64,000 bases of DNA, taken from JANQNX01 sp040217095 (GTDB lineage: Bacteria; Pseudomonadota; Gammaproteobacteria; Eutrophobiales; Eutrophobiaceae). The stretch is from contig OZ245888.1 of the NCBI GenBank assembly GCA_965229565.1, forward strand, positions 1,116,001-1,180,000. The letters are read 5' to 3'. The stretch's first letter is position 1; the number at the start of each line of letters is the position of its first letter. Below the pieces are notes generated by a model, which saw only the letters and a program-made list of their open reading frames with translations, did not search any database and was not told the origin of the DNA. Of this stretch, positions 33,170 through 42,704 are shown piece after piece. Position numbers and translations under genes: made by a program.

Positions 33170-35236
33170 CTAGTCCCTGGTTTTAAAACGATTGACCTGT
33201 ATAGACAGTGACTCGGACATCTGTTTCAGTTCCTGTATAGACTTGTACAGCTTTGAACTTTGATCCTTGTTGACCCGGGCTATTTCACTGATGCTGATAA
33301 TGTCGCGGTTGACGTCTTCGCCAACGACTTTCTGGTTTTCTGTCGTGTTGGCGATTTCTGTTGTCATCGTGGAGAGCTTCTGCATGGACCCGGTAATGTT
33401 TTGCAGTGCCTCGGATGCTTTCAGCACCTCGGTAACATTTGCCTGGCTGCATTCGAGACCGTTTTTCATTTTTGATACTGCATTGCTTGAAGCGCTCTGC
33501 AGCTTTTCAATGATGGCCTGGATCTCGTGGGTAGAATCATGCGAACGCCTGGCCAGGGTGCGCACTTCATCGGCAACCACGGCAAAGCCCCGGCCTTGTT
33601 CGCCGGCACGCGCGGCTTCAATTGCAGCATTCAATGCCAGCAGGTTGGTCTGTTCGGCAATACCCTGGATGACATCCAGGACAGAACTGATTGAACTGGC
33701 ATCCTCGTTGACGACGTCGATCATTTTTGCCGCATCCTCGATAGTGCTGGCCAGGTTGTTTGTCGAAGTCACCGAATCATTCACGATAGACTGACCCTTG
33801 ACCACCATTTCATCGACCTGCCTGGATTCATCGACTGCCGATTGAGTGAAATTGGCTATTTCCTTGCTGGAGGCCACCATCTCGGTTATCGCGGTAGCAA
33901 GGCTGTCAGCATCACGCTGCTGTTTGTTAATTCCTTCTGCGCTCAGGTCGGCAATCTCCAGCATGGATTGACTGGCATCATTGACCAGCACCGAAGATGT
34001 GCGGATTTCATTGACCAGTATATTCAGACTGTCAGCCAGTTTAATTATGTCTGCGTTAAGCTTGTCTATTTCATTGTCCGTATCTTCATAACGGGCTGAT
34101 GGTAACTCAACCAGCAGGTTACCCTTGCTGATTTCATTGATAGCCAGGCTGATTTGCTGCAACGGCTGCAGTTCTTTTCTAAGAGTGATGTAGGTCAATA
34201 GTAAAATCAGGCCACTGCAAATCGCTCCGCTAACAAGCAGCAGTTTTTGCAGATAAACACTTTGCGATGCCAGTTCATCGACATAGCCTTCGGCTACTAT
34301 GAGCAGGTTCCACGGTTGAAACTGCCTGAATGAGACAAGCCGCTCATAGACCTGGTTGTCCTTTTCAGAGACAGACTCGAACAGCATGTTGCCACTTTCC
34401 TGTTGCAACATGTCTTTATAAATCGCATTGCCATTAACATCGGTTTTATCCAGCATTTGCTCAACGTTGTTTCCGGCAGAGACAATACTGTTGCCACGGC
34501 TGGCACTGTCGCTGGCGTCGATCAGTTTCAAACTGCCCGTTTCACCGATTTGCACTGCTTCCATACTCTGGTACAGCTCCTGCAGGCTGTCGGTGAAATC
34601 AAAGCCGGTATAAAGAATAGCAATGACATTGCCGTCTGTACTGATAACCGGTGAATAAACAGTCATATAGTCGCGCCCAAACAGGTGGGCCCGGCCAATG
34701 TATTTCTCGCCCTTGATGAGTTGTTCATAACCAGGATGATTTTTACCAAGTAATGTGCCGTAGGCGCGGCTGTTATCTGTTTTTCGCAGGGAAGTGGAGA
34801 CGCGCAGGAAGTCATCCTCGTAGCGTACAAAGATAGTCGCGGTGCCGCCTGTTAAACGTGTAAATTCGTCAGGGTACCTGTGATCCATGTTCAGTTGCTG
34901 GCCGTCCAGTAATAATACGGGACTGGCGTACTCACCAATCATAACAACGTCATACTTGTTCAGCACCAGTTCGCCCTGGAGCATGGAGAAGAAAGTAGTG
35001 CTGATTCGCTTTGCGTTCACGCGCAGGTTTTTTTCATAAGCATGTAAGTTATCAACGATCAAACCGGTCTGGTTATCAAGTGCATCCCGGGACTGGTTTA
35101 CTATGGCATTCTTTGAAGTGGCATAGGCGATGTAGGCAAAAAGAATAAAACAAGCCAGCATGGCAACAGCAATAAGCAGCAAGGTCTGCTTGATAACTGA
35201 TAGCTTGTAAAATTTTTCCATGGTCGGGAATCCCAT
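33170..35236 (-). CDS. Methyl-accepting chemotaxis protein with large periplasmic sensor
   Basis: 688 residues: membrane span near 14-36, a ~280-residue periplasmic Cache-type sensor (GVSTSLRKTDNSRAYGTLLG and TGFDFTDSLQEL suggest a Cache 3/Cache 2 fusion), a second span near 325-345, HAMP region, and a signalling hairpin with the hallmark EQTNLLALNAAIEAARAGE. It senses an extracellular ligand and signals to CheA. ATG 35236 follows GAGGAG by 8 nt. The PilZ gene just upstream is in the same orientation. Confidence 0.95.
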   Translation of the reverse strand: MGFPTMEKFYKLSVIKQTLLLIAVAMLACFILFAYIAYATSKNAIVNQSRDALDNQTGLIVDNLHAYEKNLRVNAKRISTTFFSMLQGELVLNKYDVVMIGEYASPVLLLDGQQLNMDHRYPDEFTRLTGGTATIFVRYEDDFLRVSTSLRKTDNSRAYGTLLGKNHPGYEQLIKGEKYIGRAHLFGRDYMTVYSPVISTDGNVIAILYTGFDFTDSLQELYQSMEAVQIGETGSLKLIDASDSASRGNSIVSAGNNVEQMLDKTDVNGNAIYKDMLQQESGNMLFESVSEKDNQVYERLVSFRQFQPWNLLIVAEGYVDELASQSVYLQKLLLVSGAICSGLILLLTYITLRKELQPLQQISLAINEISKGNLLVELPSARYEDTDNEIDKLNADIIKLADSLNILVNEIRTSSVLVNDASQSMLEIADLSAEGINKQQRDADSLATAITEMVASSKEIANFTQSAVDESRQVDEMVVKGQSIVNDSVTSTNNLASTIEDAAKMIDVVNEDASSISSVLDVIQGIAEQTNLLALNAAIEAARAGEQGRGFAVVADEVRTLARRSHDSTHEIQAIIEKLQSASSNAVSKMKNGLECSQANVTEVLKASEALQNITGSMQKLSTMTTEIANTTENQKVVGEDVNRDIISISEIARVNKDQSSKLYKSIQELKQMSESLSIQVNRFKTRD

Positions 35237-35252
35237 CAATACACTCCTCTTG

Positions 35253-35597
35253 TTACATGACGAAATGACTTTCTGCCAAAGTTAATCTTCGCGATAGATT
35301 CGATAGAATCATGTTTAATAATCTTTTTTGGTGATAGGCCAGCTTCTCGAACTGCATACCGATATGGGTATCGGCAACCCAGCACACCTGCATATCCACT
35401 GACAGGGTTTGTGTCCTGGTCAGTTGAAACGAGACCTGGCAAATCTCATTAACAACAGGATGCCATTCGACAGGACGTTTCAGCTCCACGCCGCCCAGTG
35501 AGATGTTGTTTACATGCGCGATAAAGCTGTTTCCCAGGTGACAGACATCGGCGCTACAGTCCGATTCCAGCCTGGAATGATTCCTACGCTCCCGCAT
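35253..35597 (-). CDS. PilZ-domain protein (possible c-di-GMP receptor)
   Basis: 114 residues, a single PilZ domain. The N-terminal RERRNHSRLES supplies the RxxxR motif and NNISLGGVELKR the (D/N)xSxxG motif that together bind cyclic di-GMP. ATG 35597 has AGGAG 7 nt upstream. It starts 16 bp upstream of the chemoreceptor gene, suggesting that c-di-GMP and chemotaxis are co-regulated. Confidence 0.85.
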   Translation of the reverse strand: MRERRNHSRLESDCSADVCHLGNSFIAHVNNISLGGVELKRPVEWHPVVNEICQVSFQLTRTQTLSVDMQVCWVADTHIGMQFEKLAYHQKRLLNMILSNLSRRLTLAESHFVM

Positions 35598-35755
35598 GAT
35601 TGGCTCCTGCATAAAGTTTGCTAACAGGGTTAACGGCCAAAGCACGGACAAGTTTAATCCTGTGCCTGCTGTCGGTTGGAGTGCCCGGGAATCTGTTCGA
35701 ACTATTGACCCGTTGACATTATAATAAGGTCGATAAAGCCAAAATTATCAATAAT

Positions 35756-36073
35756 ATGTACGAAGAAATCAGAAAAGCGGAACTGGACGAACTTGTCGCC
35801 AAGTTAAACGCGGAAACCGCGAAAATAGCCTGGTCAGAACTGCAGACTTTTTTTGCCAGCGGTATGACCGTGTACGTGTCGCACAAACTGGACCTGATCA
35901 AGGTTGCCTGCGAGCTGGCAGAAGACAACCGGGACCAGGTCGAAGACTGGATGGGGCAGGGACTGGTGGCCAATGTCAGTGACGAACAGGCGAGTGCCTG
36001 GCTGGAGAGCGATATCCTGGTCTGGGCCACGGTCATCCACCCGTGGGTGCTGGTGCAACCCGTCGTCGACTAG
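35756..36073 (+). CDS. DUF2288 family protein
   Basis: 105 residues matching DUF2288: YEEIRKAELDELVAKLNAETAKIAWSELQTFFASG at the N-terminus, a central ELAEDNRDQVEDWM and a final LESDILVWATVIHPWVLVQ. Conserved in gammaproteobacteria; function unknown. Followed 26 bp later by the phosphatase gene on the same strand. Confidence 0.9.
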   Translation: MYEEIRKAELDELVAKLNAETAKIAWSELQTFFASGMTVYVSHKLDLIKVACELAEDNRDQVEDWMGQGLVANVSDEQASAWLESDILVWATVIHPWVLVQPVVD

Positions 36074-36099
36074 ATTCAACGATTACAAAACCATCCGGA

Positions 36100-36603
36100 A
36101 TGATTCAGCAGAATAAAATTAACGTGTTGTTCGTGTGCATGGGCAACATTTGTCGTTCTCCATCCGGCGAGGGCGTGTTCAGGCATTACGTAGAACAACG
36201 GGGAGAAACAGAAAGGTTTTGGATTGATTCTGCTGGCACCTATGCCTATCACGTCGGTCAGCCAGCAGATAAACGTATGCGACAGGTGGCGGCGCAGCGT
36301 GGCTACAGCCTGGACTCCATTGCGCGCAAGGTGGAGTTAGAAGACCTGGAAAAGTTCGACCTGGTCGTGCCCATGGATAGTGATAACCTGTACGACCTTG
36401 AGAGCCTGGCCGGTGGTGCGCAACCACATATCCGTTTACTGGGCAGTTTTCTCGATGGCCATGATGGCAATACCAGTGCCCCCTCGGTGCCGGATCCCTA
36501 TTACGGCGGCATGGACGGTTTCGAGATCGTGCTGGATATGATCGAGCAGGCCTGCCCGGGGATGTTTGCACATTGTCTCAGGTTGCAGGATGAAAAGGCT
36601 TGA
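36100..36603 (+). CDS. Low-molecular-weight protein-tyrosine-phosphatase family
   Basis: 167 residues. The phosphate loop CMGNICRSP lies near residue 13 (C-x5-R-S, catalytic Cys and Arg), followed by SAGTYAYHVGQP and a late VPDPYYGGMDGF with the general-acid Asp. Related enzymes remove phosphate from phosphotyrosine or, as known for LMW-PTP-A-type members, from ribulosamine-5-phosphates. Here it overlaps a fructosamine-kinase gene (TGATG), which favours a role in protein deglycation. Confidence 0.93.
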   Translation: MIQQNKINVLFVCMGNICRSPSGEGVFRHYVEQRGETERFWIDSAGTYAYHVGQPADKRMRQVAAQRGYSLDSIARKVELEDLEKFDLVVPMDSDNLYDLESLAGGAQPHIRLLGSFLDGHDGNTSAPSVPDPYYGGMDGFEIVLDMIEQACPGMFAHCLRLQDEKA

Positions 36604-37478
36604 TGGGTTTACAGGAGCGAATCGAGGCAGCGATTTCAGACCACATTGGTAAACCGGCAAGGCTTTCCAGTACCCGGGCGAGCTCCGGTGGTTGTATCAA
36701 TAACAGCCGCGTTGTCACATTGGACGATGGCAGTCGTTTCTTTGTCAAAACCAACTCGCAGTCAGCAGCTTTACCTGGTCTGTTTGAAACCGAATACCTG
36801 GCATTACAAAGACTGCGCGCGCCCGGTGTGATTGACGTGCCGGAACCCGTGGCCTGTGATGCAGATTTTATTATCATGTACGCCTTTAACCCGGGATCTA
36901 AAGCCGCAGACTGGCACGAACAAACAGGTTGCGGACTGGCGCGCCTGCACCAGGCAACCTGCCAGGACCAATTCGGTTTTGACCAGTTGAACTATATCGG
37001 AACCACCGCCCAGCCAAACGACTGGCACGACAACTGGGTAGATTTCTACCGCGAACAAAGACTTGGCTGGCAGTTGCAAGTGTTTGCTGCAAAAACCACG
37101 GCCGATGATCAACTGTTGTTACTGGGTGAACGCCTGCTGCAGCAACTCGACAATATTATCGGTCAGGTTCAGGAGCCGGCGGTGTTATTACACGGTGACC
37201 TGTGGTCCGGTAATGCCGCGGCCAATGCCAGCGGTGCACCGATCATCTTTGACCCGGCCAGTTATTACGGCCAACGCGAGGCCGAACTCGGTATGATGCG
37301 ACTGTTTGGTGGTTTTGGTCCCCGTTGCGAGGCTGCCTATAACGAGGTCTGGCCACTGGAGCCGGAGGCCGACCGCCGCATCGCATTGTACCGGCTTTAC
37401 CATGAGCTTAATCACCTGAACCTGTTTGGTTCCGGTTATTATTCAAGTTGCATCGATACACTACGAGGGGTTTTGTAG
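36603..37478 (+). CDS. Fructosamine-/ribulosamine-kinase family protein (FN3K-like)
   Basis: 291 residues of the FN3K/aminoglycoside-kinase-like fold: SSGGCINNSRVVTLDDG, FFVKTN (ATP-binding Lys), an LHGDLWSGNAAA catalytic loop with Asp-Asn and IFDPASYYGQREAELGM for Mg binding. The family phosphorylates ketosamines on proteins, which then detach. Coupled by TGATG overlap to the upstream phosphatase. Substrate (fructosamine versus ribulosamine) not determinable here. Confidence 0.93.
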   Translation: MGLQERIEAAISDHIGKPARLSSTRASSGGCINNSRVVTLDDGSRFFVKTNSQSAALPGLFETEYLALQRLRAPGVIDVPEPVACDADFIIMYAFNPGSKAADWHEQTGCGLARLHQATCQDQFGFDQLNYIGTTAQPNDWHDNWVDFYREQRLGWQLQVFAAKTTADDQLLLLGERLLQQLDNIIGQVQEPAVLLHGDLWSGNAAANASGAPIIFDPASYYGQREAELGMMRLFGGFGPRCEAAYNEVWPLEPEADRRIALYRLYHELNHLNLFGSGYYSSCIDTLRGVL

Positions 37479-37481
37479 CCA

Positions 37482-38480
37482 ATGGACCCGTTAACACAGG
37501 GTGTACTGGGCGCCGCGTCGGCACAGTCGGTTTCCCGCCCCGGTGAAATACGGCGTGCCAGTGTCATCGGCTTTTTGTCCGGCATGGTGGCGGATATCGA
37601 TGTGCTCATACGTTCATCCTCGGACCCGATGCTGGTACTGGAATATCACCGGCACTTCACGCACTCATTATTGTTTGTGCCGTTCGGGGCATTGCTGGCC
37701 AGCCTCGTACTGTGGCCATTTTTTCGCAAGCACCTGTCTTTCCGGCGCGTGTATCTTTACAGTTTTGCCGGTTACCTGTTCAGTGGCTTTATCGATACCT
37801 GTACCAGTTACGGTACCTATTGGTTATGGCCACTCCTGGATGAACGCCTGGCCTGGCATATTATCTCTATTGTCGATCCGGTTTTTACACTGGGGTTGAT
37901 CATCGCGATCGTGTTTGCGTTTAAAAAACGGCAGGCGTTATTCGGCCGTGTTGGCCTGGTGTTCGCGGCTTGTTACCTGCTGCTGGGCGTGGTGCAGTTA
38001 CAGCGCGCCGAGTCAGTGCTGGCGGATGTCGTTGCCGAGCGTGGCCATGTGATCGAACAGCAAATGGTAAAACCGACACTGGGTAACCTGGTGTTGTGGC
38101 GTTCTACTTACCTGGCCGGGGATACTTTTTATATTGATGCCATCCGCGTCGGGATTGAGCCACGGTTCTACGAGGGTGATTCCATTCCGCGTTTTAACGA
38201 AGATAGTCTACCGGCCAGCGTTGGCCCGGACACGAGGCTGTTCAGGGATATCGAACGTTTCCGATTATTCTCGGACGGTTATGTTGCGTATTACCCGGGA
38301 CGCGATAATGTACTCGGTGACATTCGTTACTCGATGAGTCCGTTATCGTCTTTACCCTTGTGGGGGATAGAGCTGGATTTTTCCCGACCCGACGAGCATG
38401 TACGCTATGATTTTTATCGGCAGGTATCCAAACAACACCGGCAAGAGTTTGTCGATATGTTGTTCGGACGTGAACTGTAA
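37482..38480 (+). CDS. Membrane metal-dependent hydrolase (YdjM-like)
   Basis: 332 residues of the YdjM/LexA-regulated membrane hydrolase family: MDPLTQGVLGAASAQ at the N-terminus, EYHRHFTHSLLFVPFG (two His of a metal site), DTCTSYGTYWLWPL, and several membrane spans in the first 180 residues, then a ~150-residue soluble part. It starts 3 bp after the FN3K-like gene. Activity unknown. Confidence 0.9.
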   Translation: MDPLTQGVLGAASAQSVSRPGEIRRASVIGFLSGMVADIDVLIRSSSDPMLVLEYHRHFTHSLLFVPFGALLASLVLWPFFRKHLSFRRVYLYSFAGYLFSGFIDTCTSYGTYWLWPLLDERLAWHIISIVDPVFTLGLIIAIVFAFKKRQALFGRVGLVFAACYLLLGVVQLQRAESVLADVVAERGHVIEQQMVKPTLGNLVLWRSTYLAGDTFYIDAIRVGIEPRFYEGDSIPRFNEDSLPASVGPDTRLFRDIERFRLFSDGYVAYYPGRDNVLGDIRYSMSPLSSLPLWGIELDFSRPDEHVRYDFYRQVSKQHRQEFVDMLFGREL

Positions 38481-38481
38481 G

Positions 38482-39372
38482 TCAGGCAGGCGGTTTGCGC
38501 AGGCGCCAGGGGTTGGGTAGCTTGCCCTGCAGTGACAGCGACAAGCAGGCACCGATGATCATGATCGCACCGATACTTGAGCCGATATCAGGCAATTCAT
38601 TCCAGCCAATCCAGCCAATCAACGTGGCAATGACGACGGTGACATAGGTAAACGGCGCTACCTTGACGGCCTCATTATGGGTAAAGGCATAGGTCAACAA
38701 GGTTTGTCCGCCGGTCGCACAAATACCCGCCAGCACCATGATGCCCACGTCGAATATTCCCGGTGGTTGCCACAGCCAGAACATTAATATGCCGGAATAG
38801 ACCGTGGAAGTGACGCTGAAGTAAAACACCGTGCGCATGACCGGTTCGGTCGTCGCCATGTACCTGACCAGTATCTTGGCAAAGGCAATAAAAAAACCCG
38901 AGCAGAGTCCCACCAGCGCGGCCAGCGTGAATAGCGCCGTGCCCGGTTTCAGGATCAAGGCGACACCGAGGAATCCAATGACAAGTGCGATCGTGGTCCT
39001 GGTACTGACCTGTTCCTTGAGCAATGGCATTGCCATCAAGGCAACAAACAGCGGCGATGTTGCGTTTAATAGCGTGGACTCTGACAGGCCGACATTACCA
39101 ATCGCGTAAAAAAAACAGGTCATGGCACAAATACTAATGATGCCGCGAAACAGGTGAATGTGCAGTACCGGTGTTTTTAGAAAACCTGTACCGCGAGGCA
39201 GTACGATAGGCAGGATGATGCAAAGACCGACGACGCTACGAAAAAAAACCAGCTGTGGTGCCGGCAAATCGGTGGAGGCAATCTTGATACAGGTCGCCAT
39301 GATCGCGAAACAAACGGCCGAGCCAAACGCCGGCAGGAAACCATGCACCAGGTAATGCCGGTTGACTTGCAT
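38482..39372 (-). CDS. EamA/DMT-family transporter
   Basis: 296 residues with about ten membrane spans in two EamA repeats; typical segments are PAFGSAVCFAIMATCIK, LPAPQLVFFRSVVGL and, in the second half, TYVTVVIATLIGW. Exports or imports a small metabolite; substrate unknown. Starts 3 bp after the stop of the Uup gene on the same strand, so the two may be co-transcribed. Confidence 0.92.
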   Translation of the reverse strand: MQVNRHYLVHGFLPAFGSAVCFAIMATCIKIASTDLPAPQLVFFRSVVGLCIILPIVLPRGTGFLKTPVLHIHLFRGIISICAMTCFFYAIGNVGLSESTLLNATSPLFVALMAMPLLKEQVSTRTTIALVIGFLGVALILKPGTALFTLAALVGLCSGFFIAFAKILVRYMATTEPVMRTVFYFSVTSTVYSGILMFWLWQPPGIFDVGIMVLAGICATGGQTLLTYAFTHNEAVKVAPFTYVTVVIATLIGWIGWNELPDIGSSIGAIMIIGACLSLSLQGKLPNPWRLRKPPA

Positions 39373-39375
39373 TGG

Positions 39376-41286
39376 TTACCTGTTTTCCTGCAGGGATTGT
39401 TGCATGCTTTCCAGTTCGTCCCAGCGTTGCATGACCTTGAACAGTTCATCCTGCTTTTCCTGCAACTCGTCCAGCACGGGTTGTTGTTCGGTGTAATCGC
39501 GGCTGTAAAAATCGGGTTCCTGTGTTTTTTCTTCCAGTTCCCGGACTTGCATCTCCAGCTGCTCGATTTGCGCTGGCAGGGAATCCAGCTCCAGCTTTAA
39601 TTTATAACCGAGCTTGTTACTGTTGTTCTTTTTCGTCGACGCTTGTTTATTTTCATTGCCGTTGTTGGCCAGTGGTGTGTCCATCTCGGCCAGCTTCTTG
39701 CCGCGTCGTTGCCAGTCACTAAAACCACCAGCGTACTGTTGAATGGTACCCGAGTCCTCGAACACGAGTATGGAGCTAACCACGTTGTCGACAAACTCGC
39801 GGTCATGACTGACGATGATCAATGTGCCCTGGTAATCTGAAAGCCTGTCTTCCAGTACTTCCAGTGTTTCCACATCCAGGTCGTTGGTGGGTTCATCCAG
39901 TACCAGCAGGTTGCTGGGTCGGGTTAGCAGTTTGGCCAGAATGACGCGGTTTTTCTCGCCACCGGATAATACCTTGACCTTGGTCATTGCCCGCTTGGCC
40001 GAGAACAGGAAACCACGCAGGTATCCGATCACGTGCCGTTCCTTGCCATTCAGCTTTATATAATCGCTGCCCTCGCCGACGATCTCGGCAATGGTCTTCT
40101 CCGGGTTCAGGTGTCGCCGCAGTTGATCAAAATAGGCGATCTCGATATTGGTGCCAATCTTGACCGTGCCTGAATCCGGCTGGATCTGGCCGAGCAAAAT
40201 CTTTAACAGTGTGCTCTTGCCCACGCCGTTGTTGCCAACAAGTCCAATTCGATCGCCACGCATGATCTTCAGTGAAAGCTTGTTGATTAACTGTTTATCA
40301 CCGTAACCATGGGAAATATTGTAGGCCTCGACTACCTTGCGTCCCGATTGTTCGGCCTCTTCAATATGTATGCGTACCTGTGCTTGCGGTTTCAGCCTTT
40401 TATTGACTTTTTCACGCATGGACAACAGCGCGCGGACGCGACCCTCGTTACGGGTACGACGTGCCTTGATACCTTGCCGAATCCAGGTCTCTTCCTGTTC
40501 CAGTTTCTTATCGAACAGGGCATTTTTTTTCTCCTCTTCTTCCAGCGCTTTTTCCTTGTTGACCAGGTAGGCATCGTAGCCACCGGGCCAGCTGGACAAT
40601 TTGCCACGATCCAGTTCGATGATGCGCGTAGCCAGTCGCTGCAGGAAGGAACGATCATGGGTGATAAAGAGTACGGCACCGGTGAAGTTGACTATCCGGT
40701 TTTCCAGCCAGTTGATGGTGCTGATATCAAGATGGTTGGTCGGTTCATCCAGCAATAACAGCTGCGGATTATTAACCAGGGCCTTCCCCAGTGCCACTCG
40801 TCGACGCCAGCCACCGGATAGTTCGGCCAGGCCTAGTTCTGCAGGTAAATCCAGTTCGGAAATGATGGAGTCCACGCGCTGGTCAATATGCCAGCCACCC
40901 TCGGCCTCGATTTGATGTTGCAAGTCCTGCAACTCGCGCAGCTTTATCTTTTCGTTTATGTCCTGTCTCTGCGACAGCGCCTCGTATTCTTCCAGCAACT
41001 GTTGCAGGTGCACCAGTCCCTCGGCGACGTAGTCGCGCACGCTGTACTGCTCTTCTTCGGGCAGGGCCTGCTCGAGCTGGCTGATACGCAGATGGGCCTG
41101 CTTGATGACTTCGCCGCTGTCAGGCTGCAGGCGATTATTGATGATATTGATCAGCGTTGACTTGCCGGCGCCGTTACGCCCTATCAGGCAGACACGCTCA
41201 CCAGACTCGATAGACAAGCTGACGTGGTCCAGTATCAGCTGGTCGCCGAATTCAAGTGAAATGTCGTCAAAGGTGATAAGTGGCAT
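39376..41286 (-). CDS. uup: ABC-F ATPase Uup
   Basis: 636 residues, two soluble ATP-binding cassettes: Walker A GRNGAGKST and GNNGVGKST, signatures LSGGWRRR and LSGGEKNR, Walker B followed by EPTNHLD and EPTNDLD, the ABC-F linker, and a C-terminal coiled-coil (DSLPAQIEQLEMQVREL...) characteristic of Uup. ABC-F proteins bind ribosomes; Uup is linked to transposon precise excision and translation factor roles in E. coli. Confidence 0.94.
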   Translation of the reverse strand: MPLITFDDISLEFGDQLILDHVSLSIESGERVCLIGRNGAGKSTLINIINNRLQPDSGEVIKQAHLRISQLEQALPEEEQYSVRDYVAEGLVHLQQLLEEYEALSQRQDINEKIKLRELQDLQHQIEAEGGWHIDQRVDSIISELDLPAELGLAELSGGWRRRVALGKALVNNPQLLLLDEPTNHLDISTINWLENRIVNFTGAVLFITHDRSFLQRLATRIIELDRGKLSSWPGGYDAYLVNKEKALEEEEKKNALFDKKLEQEETWIRQGIKARRTRNEGRVRALLSMREKVNKRLKPQAQVRIHIEEAEQSGRKVVEAYNISHGYGDKQLINKLSLKIMRGDRIGLVGNNGVGKSTLLKILLGQIQPDSGTVKIGTNIEIAYFDQLRRHLNPEKTIAEIVGEGSDYIKLNGKERHVIGYLRGFLFSAKRAMTKVKVLSGGEKNRVILAKLLTRPSNLLVLDEPTNDLDVETLEVLEDRLSDYQGTLIIVSHDREFVDNVVSSILVFEDSGTIQQYAGGFSDWQRRGKKLAEMDTPLANNGNENKQASTKKNNSNKLGYKLKLELDSLPAQIEQLEMQVRELEEKTQEPDFYSRDYTEQQPVLDELQEKQDELFKVMQRWDELESMQQSLQENR

Positions 41287-41402
41287 AATGTTAGCGGGTC
41301 AAAGGCGGCGATTATATCGGAAACATGGCGCTGCTTCAGGATTTGTAGTGATTCCTGTTCATGTTAATTTAGTATCGATGTTTTAAATCAACGGGGTACA
41401 TC

Positions 41403-41840
41403 ATGCTGGACAAGATTTTTGAAATGCAGACGGAGTTGAATGACTATGTCTTTGCCAAAAACCACCTCAGGGACGAAACCGGACAGGCACTGAGCATGCA
41501 GTCAATCATATCTGCGGCCGCTGCCAACAAGCTGAAGGTGAATGAACTACCCAATACCTGGCTGGCCAGGTATTCCCAGGCCATGCAGGAGGAACTCAAG
41601 GAGCTGGACGAGGAACTGTTATGGAAATGGTGGAGCAAGGACGAGATTGATATGCAGAATATTCGTGTCGAGTTGATCGATATCCTGCATTTCCTTGTTT
41701 CAGCCATGATGTGTGCAGGGCTGGATGCGGAAAAGGTTTATGATATCTACCAGCAGAAACACGCGGTCAACCTGAAGCGGCAGGACACAAACTATAAAAT
41801 GGCGACCAAGACCGAGGACGACAACAAGGCCATCGAATAG
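41403..41840 (+). CDS. Dimeric dUTPase family protein
   Basis: 145 residues, all-helical dimeric dUTPase/MazG-like fold: YSQAMQEELKELDEELLWKWW and RVELIDILHFLVSAMM carry the paired acidic metal ligands, then YDIYQQKHAVNLKRQDTNY. It hydrolyses dUTP to dUMP, keeping uracil out of DNA. Fifty bp upstream of the EncFtn-like gene on the same strand. Confidence 0.93.
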   Translation: MLDKIFEMQTELNDYVFAKNHLRDETGQALSMQSIISAAAANKLKVNELPNTWLARYSQAMQEELKELDEELLWKWWSKDEIDMQNIRVELIDILHFLVSAMMCAGLDAEKVYDIYQQKHAVNLKRQDTNYKMATKTEDDNKAIE

Positions 41841-41890
41841 GCCGTAACTGGAAACCGGGATTATTTTACGAGGAATAGAGGAGACGGAAT

Positions 41891-42187
41891 ATGGCAAATG
41901 AAGGCTACCATGAACCTTACGAGGAACTGAGCGATGAAACAAAGGACATGCACCGGGCCATTACATCATTAATGGAAGAACTGGAAGCAGTGGACTGGTA
42001 CAACCAGCGCGTGGATGCCTGTAGTGACCCGGAACTGAAGTCCATACTTGCACATAATCGTGACGAGGAAAAAGAACATGCCGCCATGGTACTGGAATGG
42101 ATCCGTCGCCGTGACAGCAAGCTGGACCATGAGTTGAAGGATTATTTATTCACCGAGGGTGAAATTGGTCACGACCACGAGCACTAG
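41891..42187 (+). CDS. Encapsulated-ferritin (EncFtn)-like iron-binding protein
   Basis: 98 residues matching the short encapsulin-associated ferritins: HEPYEELSDETKDMHRAI, SLMEELEAVDWYNQR with the conserved ligand Glu and WY pair, HNRDEEKEHAAM with the second Glu/His ligand set, and EWIRRRDSKLDHEL. These proteins form two-helix subunits that pair into a ferroxidase centre and store iron inside encapsulin shells. No encapsulin gene is adjacent, and the C-terminus ends in EIGHDHEH with no shell-targeting peptide visible. Strong ribosome-binding site (GAGGAGA). Confidence 0.9.
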   Translation: MANEGYHEPYEELSDETKDMHRAITSLMEELEAVDWYNQRVDACSDPELKSILAHNRDEEKEHAAMVLEWIRRRDSKLDHELKDYLFTEGEIGHDHEH

Positions 42188-42199
42188 CCGTTAAACAGT

Positions 42200-42553
42200 T
42201 TATTCCTCTTTAAGCTCGCACAGGATCTGTTTGATCATTGCTACTGTCTCTGCATTGAGATTGGTGAAGCGCATACCTGAATAATAACGACTGTTATTAT
42301 TATCGGATTGTTGCCAAACCGGGTAAGCCGAGACTTTGATCCTGTGCATCACATGCTCGTCCTTGTAGCCACCGAAAGACAGGTCGTATTTTTTAACGGG
42401 ATTCAATGGCTGTTCGGTAACGAGCAGCATTCCCCCGGTATTGAGATTGCTGGCAAGACCCAGCAAGACATCTTCATCCTGGGGATAAACATTGACGTGA
42501 CATTTATAGCGCGGTTCGCTACGCCTTTCCTGCGGTTCAGCCTGTATGCTCAC
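42200..42553 (-). CDS. PilZ-domain protein
   Basis: 117 residues. RRSEPRY at residues 10-16 gives the RxxxR motif, while the second motif is degenerate: SNLNTGGMLL in place of (D/N)xSxxG. It may therefore bind cyclic di-GMP weakly or not at all. GTG start 42553 is 8 nt after AGGA. Convergent with the EncFtn-like gene and independent of it. Confidence 0.8.
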   Translation of the reverse strand: MSIQAEPQERRSEPRYKCHVNVYPQDEDVLLGLASNLNTGGMLLVTEQPLNPVKKYDLSFGGYKDEHVMHRIKVSAYPVWQQSDNNNSRYYSGMRFTNLNAETVAMIKQILCELKEE

Positions 42554-42704
42554 GGGAGATTCCTGTCTTGATTTCGTAGTGTAGCGGCGGCCTTGCTGGA
42601 AACTTTAAATTTGAAAGCATTCTATTGTCGATGTTTACACGGGTTTTTATTCACCAGCGAACTGTATATTATGCGCACACTAATCTATTTTAATTCAGCG
42701 AGTT

